From positions 2,021,501 through 2,085,500 of the forward strand of contig JACVVK020000038.1 of NCBI GenBank assembly GCA_018292915.2: DNA of 64,000 nucleotides, given 5' to 3'. A program made the translations under genes and the position numbers. Every line of letters begins with the position of its first letter. Position 1 is the stretch's first letter. Below the pieces are notes generated by a model, which worked only from the letters and a program-made list of their open reading frames with translations, was not told the DNA's origin and made no database searches. Below are positions 11,101 through 19,698 of the stretch, in pieces. Source of the DNA: Batillaria attramentaria (taxonomy: Eukaryota; Mollusca; Gastropoda; Batillariidae).

Positions 11101-12292
11101 ACATAACAAAAACAGTCCTAACCCTCCACGAGGGTTTAGCAAACACAACAAAAACAGTCCAAACCCTCCACGAGGGTTTAGCAAATTCCACAAGAACAGT
11201 CCTAACGCTGCACTAGAGTTTAGCAAACAAAATATCTACACAATACACAACTGTCCTGACCTAATCGGGTCTAGCAAGCACACAACAAAACAGAGTCCTA
11301 ACCCTGGACGAGGGTTTAGCAAATACTACAAAAAAAAGTCCTAACCCTGCACGAGGGTTTAGCAAATACTACGAAAAAGTCGATACGAAGGTTTAGCAAA
11401 CAAAATCTACACAACCAAGAACAGTCCTAACCCGATACGAGGGTTTAGCAAACAAAATATCTACACAACCAAGAACAATCCTAACCCGACACGAGGGTTT
11501 AGCAAACAAAATATCTACACAACAAAGAACAGTCCTAACCCTACACGAGGGTTTAGCAAACAAAATATCTACACAACCAAGAACAGTCCTAACCCTGCAC
11601 AAGGGTTTAGCAAACAAAATATCTACACAACCAAGAACAGTCCTAACCCTGCACAAGGGTTTAGCAAACAAAATATCTACACAACCAAGAACAGTCCTAA
11701 CCCTGCACAAGGGTTTAGCAAACAAAATATCTACACAACCAAGAACAGTCCTAACCCTGCACAAGGGTTTAGCAAACAAAATATCTACACAACCAAGAAC
11801 AGTCCTAACCCTGCACAAGGGTTTAGCAAACAAAATATCTACACAACCAAGAACAGTCCTAACCCGATACGAGGGTTTAGCAAACAAAATATCTACACAA
11901 CCAAGAACAGTCCTAACCCTGCACAAGGGTTTAGCAAACAAAATATCTACACAACCAAGAACAGTCCTAACCCGATACGAGGGTTTAGCAAACAAAATAT
12001 CTACACAACCAAGAACAGTCCTAACCCGATACGAGGGTTTAGCAAACAAAATATCTACACAACAAAGAACATTCTTACCCCATGCGAGGGTTTAGCAAAC
12101 AAAATATCTACACAACAATACAACAACAATATCTACACAAAATATCTACACAACAAAGAACAGTCCTAACCCGATACGAGGGTTTAGCAAACAAAATATC
12201 TACACAACAAAGAACAGCCCGAACCCGATACGAGGGTTTAGCAAACAAAATATCTACACAACAAAGAACAGTCCTAACCCGATACGAGGGTC
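11101..12292 (+). repeat. Satellite B: 54-bp unit sharing the Satellite A core, about 20 copies
   Basis: The first two to three units (11101-11230) are Satellite A type (42 bp). From about 11400 a 54-bp unit takes over: CCTAACCCTGCACAAGGGTT, then TAGCAAACAAAATATCTACA, then CAACCAAGAACAGT. Variants read CCCGATACGAGGG in the core. Since 54 is a multiple of three, one minus-strand frame stays open for 218 codons (11393-12049) with an 18-residue repeat; this follows from the period and is no evidence of a gene. One partial duplication occurs near 12105-12150. Confidence 0.95.
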
Positions 12293-13180
12293 ACAGTGAC
12301 GAGTGGTACAGAACTGCTCCCGGCGATCATTTAACACAAGCGGCAAATGTGTGTCAAAGATGGAAACACTTTGATCTGAGTACACACCGCACTTACCGCG
12401 TGTCCGATCAGCACCGTCCATCTCTCAAGCGCAAACGCTAACCGTGTCAGTGTAGTCAAGCTCGATATCTGCGACACACATTTTCCCATTGTGTTAAATG
12501 ATGATGTAGAACGGTTGTTCACCGCTCGCCACTCACTGACTTCAGGGATCAGCGTGGAATGATCACCAGTAATTTTTAATGCGCAGACCAATGAGAGCGT
12601 CATACTCAAACATTTTTGCGTTACAATGATCACTGATCTGATAAGTTCAATTTTCTGTGAACTGTTCTTGTTCATGGAACTCAGATTAAAATAGCAACAT
12701 TGGATGACTATAAAAACACAAAACACATTCAATAAAACAGATCTTGTACAGATTTGTAGAACAGGTTTAAGGCAGTCTTGTCAATAGAAACAAAATTCAT
12801 CTTTCTCGGTGACATGTTGACAGTTCTTTGCAACTGCTTCCGTGTTGTCATTCCACCCCATTAAACACTGTACCCAGGTATTTATACCTAGATAAACAGT
12901 CTGTAGTTTTGTAATAGACAGTTGTATACTGCTCGCCAAAACGCACGTGACAATTGTTTTCATACATAAGGAGAGAGAAATAAAAGAAAAAAAGAAAGAA
13001 AGAAGAAGATGCAGTACACATTCGCAAAAAAACCCACCCGCTTCTCTGCAACATTTAACAATCTGTGCAAGTCTCATAATTTGTGTATGACATTTCGCAC
13101 TCAGTGGCACAAGTCACAAATATCCAACATTTGACGAAGGGCTGCTGTGTGAAAGAGGCCAATACGGGGATGGTCACTCT
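12293..13180. other. Non-genic stretch between satellite and TRIM locus
   Basis: No recognisable gene, RNA or repeat family. It may contain the 3' untranslated region of the minus-strand TRIM-NHL gene that ends at 13182. No AATAAA-type signal was confidently placed on the minus strand. Confidence 0.35.
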
Positions 13181-14059
13181 TTTAAGTGAAGTCATACACC
13201 GACACTACAGAATCGGGCTCATCGTTAACCCGATCTATCCAACTGACAACTAACCCAAAACTCAGAACACACAGTCCCACTGGCATTCTATGAGTTGCGT
13301 CCCCATGGTCCGGGCCATGTAGCAACCGCCGCCACTGTCCGCCAGGCGTCACCACCAGCACACACTGCTTGTTTCTGCTGGCGATGTAACAGTTCCCGGC
13401 CTCATCTACAGCAATTTGAAGTGGACTTTCCAGATCTTTGTGGATGAGTTTGCGTAAAACTCGACCAGCATCTGCCTCGATCTGGAACACCGTGTGGGCT
13501 ACAGCGTCTGAAATGAATATTGTTCCCTCCCTGAAACACACATCATAAGGCGCTGACAAATCAGTGAGTGTGTTGCTGTCAACGATAGTCCTCAGCACCA
13601 CACCGGCCCGCGAGATGACATCCACACTGGCAGGACCGTCCTCGTCCTCGTTACAACCAACAAGAATGTTGTCGTTCTCCACCATGGACCCAACACCCCA
13701 GTAACGCCTGGCAGTCCGGACTTGAGACGTGACGGTCGGGTTGCCACTAACGTCAACAAAATAAATATGTTTTTCTCGGGTCGTCACGACAACCACACCG
13801 TCAGGGAGAAGAGCCATTCTACGGGGTTTCATCTCAAGCCTCACGCCTACCACTGTTGTGTCCATAGCGAAGAGATGAGCGGTTTTCACTGAATTATTAG
13901 TGAAGTCAAGCATGACAAGGCGCCAGTCGCGTGTGACCAATATGTTTGATATTAACACTCTATCTTCCTGGTCCAAGGTACTTGTGGGTCTGCTCACAAA
14001 CCCTCTCCTAGGAGCGGACGACATCGGGTCGAAAGAGACTCCAGCTGTAAAACAGGAAA

Positions 14060-14135
14060 TGAATTCATGAACTCGGCAGCGATTTCGCCTGATTTCATGA
14101 ACTCGGCAGCGACTTTGCCTCATTGATGAACAGGC
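14060..14135. repeat. Short tandem duplication in TRIM copy 1 intron
   Basis: The phrase TCATGAACTCGGCAGCGA occurs twice about 34 bp apart (around 14067 and 14096), just inside the intron next to the NHL exon acceptor. Confidence 0.7.
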
Positions 14136-14233
14136 AGCTCACGGCTTAAAGTGTGAAACGATTTTGACTATTTCATGAAACAGGCTGTAGGCAGAACTGC
14201 CTAGTTCACGAATTAGGCACAAAAATTGTTGCC

Positions 14234-14236
<3 letters not shown>

Positions 14237-14315
<79 letters not shown>
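14237..14315. repeat. (TA)n(TG)n microsatellite in TRIM copy 1 intron
   Basis: A (TA)n tract followed by (TG)n, inside the intron between the coiled-coil and NHL exons. Confidence 0.95.
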
Positions 14316-14317
<2 letters not shown>

Positions 14318-15162
14318 ACTCTTCACATACCATTATCAAGAGTGACAAGAACAATATGCGTAAACACGTTAAACATTAAATTTTCATTCTACCAGCGAAC
14401 CCTACCTGGTGTAGTGACGTGTAGCAATCTGTGGAGGTGCCCTGTAAGTGTAGTGAGAGCTGCCTGTGGAATCGGCTGGCAGTTCTCGCGAATCTCCCTC
14501 AGTCGGGGCAGCATGGAGCGCGTGTTGGCCAGCAGGACGTCATCAGGTTTGGCCAGACGAGTTACGTAGGTGGCCAGGAGCTGCTGCTGCTTGTCAAGTT
14601 TTTTCCTGATCTCCTGTATTTGGACGACGTTGGCCTCCAAAGCTGTTGAGGCAGCCCGCAGTTCAGATATTTTCTTTTCGAACAAACTGGCTTCGTCTTG
14701 GAGAGATTTTCTGTCAGTGTTTTGACGTGGCTGGGTTTCATGGCTGTACCGGATACTGTCTCGAGATGGTTCTGAACAGATGACGTCAGCAGTTGTGGCT
14801 ACTGGCCGTGCACGGGCCGCTTGCGGTGCGTTCAGTAATGTGTGGGGAAGGTCTTGCTGTACGTGGTCCTTGGATACTCGCATTCCCTTGTGGGCGCTGG
14901 AACAACTGTTACAGTAAGTTTCTGCACAATCCAGACACAACTTTATGGCCGCTTTTTTGGGACAGGACACACACATGTGGCCAGACTGACTCGCCAGCTG
15001 GTCCAGCACCACGTCTTCAAGGATCACGTCCTTCCCCAGCTGATCCGCCAGCTCGCTGATTGTCTGCCCCTGGGCCCGAGGGATGCGGCGTTTACAAGAG
15101 GGACAGGCCGGGTTGGGACCTTGAGTTTCCAGTATGTGACGTAGACATTTCCTACAGACCAG

Positions 15163-16402
15163 GGGCCGTGGTCACGACGCGTTCGTAACTTTTCCGCCAC
15201 CGATTTACGCACGCGAGGGTCCGTAACTTACGATTTGTGATAAAATTGGGTGGTCATGACGTTTGCGCAGAGTTACGGCCGCTCGGAAACCCTTGCGTAT
15301 TGTACACCACCTAGGAGGGTGTCGGAAAGGTGCCGTAGCCTTTGCGTAAATCTGAAAAATGGCGGCCCGCTTGATTTACCAACTGCAAATGAGAAGAGCA
15401 TTGCGACGGGAAAGGGTGTTCCGCGATCGTACTAACCCTTTTGACTTGTACGACGATGTGGACATGCTTCAAAGGTTTAGATTTAGGAGGAGAGACCTGC
15501 AGGAATTGTGCAATCTGCTGTAGGACGACTTGAGGTACCCGTGTAGAGGGGGCGCGTTCAGTTCACTCCGCACCCTGCAATGCAAAAGCCTGTATGGCCG
15601 CCCGTACACACATCGTGGGTCGATTTGTCAGTTTTCTTTTTGTGGGTTAACATTTGTTTGTGTTTCGGACTAGTTCAGTGCTGAACGCACTCGGTCAGTC
15701 TTCACTAATCAACCACCACCGTTTTGATCGTATGCCTGTCAATGCAGGTCTCATTCATTGTGTTGTGGACCCGAAATGTGCGGGTTCCGAATTCAGAGTT
15801 TTGGTCGAGTCATGTTTATCTGCCGTAGCAAGTCAGGTTAAATGCGTGGCATGCATGTGGAGAGTTTTGTTGATGTTGTCGTTATCCTTTCCTCTTTCGT
15901 TTTTCGTTGTTCTTTGATTGAGGTTCATTCCGTTGGTTTTCTTGCCAGTGAGCCTGCTACATACGGTTTGTACGTGCAGTAAATGCTTCTACTGGTCCAA
16001 TGTTGAGATAGAGACTGCTAGGGAGCGGTCTATATGCGACCTGCATGCACTCCTGATCACACTCTCCACATACATGCCACGCATTTAACCTGACGCTACG
16101 GCAGATAAACACGACTCGATCAAAAACTCTGTAGTGAACGCGTAGTGAACACACCCCCTCTACTCTTTTACTCTTCACGCTGGAAGGAGAATTTGTGCAG
16201 GTCACGTGATGGTGTTTTCCGTGGAAATCCCAGGGATCCCACACCTATCTAAAAATAACCCGTACGTGACACCGTTTCCAGTAAGTGCGCGTCGTGACCG
16301 GCCAACTAGCGGAAGAGATAGTTTTCACGTAGCCACGTACGAACTTACGATCCGCAACCCATTTGCGCAAAGAAATTTGCGTTCGCGTCGTGACCTCGGC
16401 CC
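15163..16402 (+). mobile_element. PIF/Harbinger-like DNA transposon, degenerate, 1240 bp
   Basis: Its boundaries are fixed by comparison with the uninterrupted paralogue at 36439-37295. Terminal inverted repeats: the left end reads GGGCCGTGGTCACGACGCG, and the reverse complement of the right end reads GGGCCGAGGTCACGACGCGA. The target CAG is duplicated (15160-15162 and 16403-16405). Because of C/G runs, a 5-bp CCAGG duplication with slightly shorter ends is equally possible. The interior carries the start of a Harbinger-type transposase on the plus strand. About 85 bp inside the right end is TTTTCACGTAGCCACGTACG-type sequence without coding sense. The element is too short and too damaged to be autonomous. 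Confidence 0.9.
15359..15608 (+). pseudogene. Harbinger transposase N-terminal remnant
   Basis: From the ATG at 15359 the plus strand reads MAARLIYQLQMRRALRRERV, then FRDRTNPFDLYDDVDMLQRF and RFRRRDLQELCNLL, then an in-frame TAG (about 15521), then DDLRYPCRGG. The pattern FRDRTNP-DxYDD-RFRFRR is characteristic of the N-terminal region of animal Harbinger transposases. The DDE catalytic domain is not present in the remaining ~800 bp. The in-frame stop and the missing catalytic part make it a relic. Confidence 0.8.
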
Positions 16403-16549
16403 CAGGTGTCCGCAGGGTAAGATGGTGGGACTCACACACAGTGACCGGCACAACGGACAGTCCGTGAACTCGGGCTGGGACGGTGCACGTGCAGATGCCA
16501 TGATAGGTATCTGTGTACAGCATAATCACTGAAATGTGTAAGATACGCT

Positions 16550-16570
16550 GGGGGGTGGGGGGGGGGAGTC
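16550..16570. repeat. G-run
   Basis: GGGGGGTGGGGGGGGGGAG in the 5' flank of TRIM copy 1, on the strand opposite to the gene. Confidence 0.8.
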
Positions 16571-16951
16571 GGTGTGCCTATCGAAATTAGATAGCTGTTC
16601 TGTCGTAGAAACGTCTTACATATACCTATAATCAATAATCACACACAAAATGTAAAACCAAAAACAAACAACAACAACAAAACCAACAAGACTGATTCCT
16701 TTCTACTTCCTTCCATTTGCCAGAAAAGTACAAATACGCGTGACATCCCCCACCCCCTCCGAAAATAATCACAAGTACATCGTCGTGTGGGACGGGCAGA
16801 GTACTTCCTTGTACCGAGCGTTGTTCTTATGTACGCCATATTCATGTTTTTTGGGTTTTTTTTTCTACTCTAATCAGTCAGCGTGCCTCAGTCGCGAGTT
16901 TAACCACAGGGGCGTGTGACAGGGGAGTGTAGAAATAAAACAGGTCACCCA

Positions 16952-16953
<2 letters not shown>

Positions 16954-17026
<73 letters not shown>
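16954..17026. repeat. (TG)n microsatellite
   Basis: A pure GT tract of about 72 bp in the region between TRIM copy 1 and the rearranged locus. Confidence 0.95.
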
Positions 17027-17027
<1 letters not shown>

Positions 17028-17327
17028 AAAAGCCCTAAAATGGGGCTTCGTGTATGCCATTACTATGGACAATGGGTGAGTGTAAAAAACTGGGTGACCA
17101 ACTCAGAAACCCATTTTTTTCAGGGTTAGTTTTCGTCTCATATTTCTAAAAATAGTCGGGAAAATTAGAAAAATCGGTTTTTCCCATTTTGGGGTTTTTA
17201 CATGCATTTGTGTATCGGCGGACACACAGCGAATTGTGTATGTTACGTGCTCGGATACACAGAGGGGAAGAGTGAGGACAGAGAGTGACGTCCCCTTCTA
17301 TTCGACAAGAGGCTTCCGGTCGCCATC

Positions 17328-19613
17328 ATGCCGCACTTGTAAGTAAACAGATTCTTTCTTTTGACGTTATGAAATGTTGGCATATAGTTTTACGAACTTG
17401 TAGAATCTTTTTATGATCAATTGTCGCTTAAAAAGTGGAGACTGGAATTGTAAACTATCTTTCGAGTCGGACAAGGCTGAAGGAGGAAGCGTAGCTCGAA
17501 CACGGAAGAGTGCAAACTTTTGCTGCGAACTGCGACTGATGAATTTCAGCTATTCGCAAACTGTTATAATTTACTTCTCAGCTCAATTACTCTGCTTCAC
17601 AACTCTGTTTTGACTATTTCATTTATGGGAGTGCGTTTGGTTGTCGGTATTTTCGGTCCTCTGCATTCAGCAACGAAGTGTGCTTTTTCGGAGGGAAGGG
17701 GGAGGGGGGGGGGGGTAGCAGGAAAAGTGAAAAATATTTTAACTAATAATGTCTTTATTTTGAGATAAATGCTAAATTCAACATTTTTAATTAGATTTCT
17801 GAATGCAAAGTTGAAACTTTGATTGTTAGTGAGGCATGAATCCAATTTGCTTTGCCCAAAATGTCCAGCTGTACATGTATCCAAAAAGTGAAAAGGTTTA
17901 TCACTGAGATAAACACTAACAGGTTTCCACTTGCCATACAATTCATGGGTTTACATAGAAGTACTGCAACTAGCTGATTATATAAAATAGGAAATCTGGC
18001 AACAAAACAACAAAGACAAGCTTGAAAGAGACATGTCGGCAAAGTATTCAGCTTGTTTAATGTATGGTGTGTTCTGATGCTAAAATGCAGCCACCTATCC
18101 TCAGAAAGTTGATTTACCCCAAATCTGAAAAAAAAAATGTGAGTTGTTTTATTCAAGCACTTTGGCTTTTTATCAGTGCGAACTGAACTTTTGCTTGGAA
18201 TTGAAAGTCTTTCTTTCTTGATTTTTGGTTCCATAGCCATTGTGTTCAAACAATGTAGGTACCGGGACCGAATTTGTCCACTTGTACCCGACGAAATGGC
18301 GGCTGCACACGCTAGCCCAGCGAGACGGGTCGACGTTCTTCCTTCGAATCGCTTTTAATAGTTTTATCCACAAATTTCTGAGTCTCGGCTCTAAAACTTT
18401 TGAAGGAAAGGGCTCAAACTGAACGATCTCATCATTAGGTAAGACCATCTCTGGGAATTTCTCCAGCTTATCTGATTTTCTCGAGCCATTTTGGCAGCCG
18501 ATCGCACTGCAGTGGTAGTGCGGCATCGTGTGTGACTCGAGTAGCCCACATGCCGAGTCTATTAAGCCTAGTCTCGGTCCAAAATCGCGCACGTTCGCGC
18601 ATGTTCGCGCGCTATAACGAGAATCGGCAACCGGCCTATCGTCATGCAAGTGTCTGCTGTCACAGTCATGCTACTGATACTTGTTCCTGTCTTGAAAAGC
18701 TGCTTTAAGCTGGTCTAGACAAATGTAAAGGCTGTTTTTAGTGCATGCCTTCATTGTAATGTTTGTTTCAGGTGGAAACGGAGTGCAAGACACCCCGTGC
18801 AGATCAGAACATGGAAGGTGAACAAGGCATCTCTTCAACCAGAGTTTCTGATAGCAGCGTGCAGTGAGTTTTTTTTGTTTTTTTTAATTGTTAAATTTTC
18901 ATCACGACTACTTTTGATTACTTTGCTTTTGAATTTTCCTCAATATTGTTTTTGAGACACACGAGAAAACTTGTAGGCAGTTTCTTGGCAATGTTTAAAG
19001 CCTTACTTTTGTATATATATTTTCTACGATTCAACAGCTCTGATGGAATCAAACAAGTTTTCTGCTGAAAATTGCGTTTTTAGCTCCCAGTTAAAAATGG
19101 TGGAGAAGGAAGGTATGAAGACAACTGTTTGAGATTGTTTCTGCTTGATTTATGTTTTGTGAAAGCAGTCATCTTAACTTTTCTGTGTATTTTAACCACG
19201 TGCAAAGCAAAAGCAATGGTGAATCTGTTGCTTTGTATTTGGAAAGGATCACATTCGAGAGTATGTGTATCTAATCAGTAAGCAAATAATTTTTATTTTA
19301 AATTGGTCCTTAGAGATTTCACAATTTTGCTTTTTTTTTCTTTTCCTTTCAAGATCCAGTAGAATCGTGGGAACCGGCAACCATGGACCTGGAACCATCA
19401 AGTGCCCTGGAGTCGGATTCAAGCGAATCTTTGATGTCAGATGCCATGGGATCTGTGTGGGAACCCCAATCCTTAGACATGGACACATCAGACAGTACAC
19501 ATGGGAAAGACAAATCTCTTATTGACAGTTCTGGTTCTGATTCAGATAGTGTTGTTTTCCCTATGCTTCAGGCGTGTCATTTTAAGAGAGAAAAAAGAAT
19601 GCACGCAGTGTAA
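17328..19613 (+). pseudogene. N-terminal exons of a rearranged gene (Crypton/tyrosine-recombinase-like family?)
   Basis: Four exons fit together with agreeing splice phases: 17328-17338 (ATG CCG CAC TT, donor GTAAGT), 18772-18863 (acceptor TTTCAG, donor GTGAGT), 19038-19112 (acceptor CAACAG, donor GTATGA) and 19354-19613. The conceptual product begins MPHLWKRSARHPVQIRTWKV and becomes acidic (EDPVESWEPATMDLEPSSAL, MDTSDSTHGKDK), ending at a TAA at 19613 after 145 residues. In the +1 frame the coding sense continues beyond an AGAGAGAAAAAAG run, reading NARSVTGDEKSREGITLENE then QNCEAGEGEIS. This looks like a frameshift in the A run (or an assembly error). The related continuation (ENEQNCEGELPWEG) is found on the opposite strand at about 22210-22160. 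So this looks like the front part of a gene whose rest has been inverted. The function is unknown. Confidence 0.5.
18140..18526 (-). CDS. THAP-domain protein, first coding exon (partial)
   Basis: From the ATG at 18526 the minus strand reads MPHYHCSAIGCQNGSRKSDK, then a spacer, then LWIKLLKAIRRKN and ASVCSRHFVGYKW. This fits a THAP zinc finger (C-x4-C at the start, a conserved Trp, then C-x2-H followed by F), a DNA-binding domain found in transposase-derived and transcription-regulatory proteins. Spacing is slightly longer than in textbook THAP domains. The frame runs to a stop at 18173, but a donor before that probably splices to further exons at lower coordinates. A strong acceptor (TTTTTTTTTCAG) precedes 18127, and the frame beyond it stays open a while. 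The full gene was not resolved. Confidence 0.65.
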
Positions 19614-19639
19614 CAGGTGACGAAAAGTCACGGGAGGGA

Positions 19640-19695
19640 ATTACTTTAGAAAATGAACAAAACTGTGAAGCAGGGGAAGGTGAAATCTCTTCTTC
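19640..19695 (+). repeat. Left copy of inverted 36-bp motif at the inversion breakpoint
   Basis: AATGAACAAAACTGTGAAGC AGGGGAAGGTGAAATCTCT on the plus strand matches, with about three differences, the minus strand at about 22260-22220. The minus strand carries the motif again at about 22205-22190. The pair forms an inverted repeat that brackets the inverted segment. Confidence 0.75.
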
Positions 19696-19698
19696 TAT

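Larger units (their letters stand above)
13182..16501 (-). pseudogene. TRIM-NHL-like gene, copy 1, RING exon split by a transposon
   Basis: This is a RING / B-box / coiled-coil / NHL-type propeller protein, the architecture of TRIM E3 ubiquitin ligases. The 3' exon (13182-14044) follows a TTTTACAG acceptor and encodes the propeller, with IYFVDVSGNPTV, PASVDVISRAGVVLR and VLVVTPGGQWRRLLHG. The upstream exon ends at 14406 (CCAG|GTAGGG donor). It encodes the B-box (CVSCPKKAAIKLCLDC, YCNSCSSAHKGM) and a coiled coil (EIRKKLDKQQQLLATYVTRL). The RING is cut in two. FTDCPLCRSLCVSPTILPCG lies at 16501-16406. The second half, CRKCLRH to CPSCKR, lies below 15162. A 1.24 kb transposon lies between. The splice phases of the two exons agree. 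Unless the transposon is spliced out or absent from other alleles, the protein cannot be made whole. The 5' start is uncertain: an in-frame ATG at 16501 is used here, but a splice acceptor could lie just downstream. Confidence 0.88.

Noticed and set aside
11393..12049. 218-codon minus-strand frame with an 18-residue repeat
   Set aside because: The satellite period (54) is a multiple of three, so the frame stays open automatically. Variation between units shows no bias toward synonymous change by eye.
8477..12292. Regularly spaced palindromic repeats resembling a CRISPR array
   Set aside because: The sequence between the cores is itself repeated, not unique spacers, and the genome is eukaryotic. 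It is a satellite.
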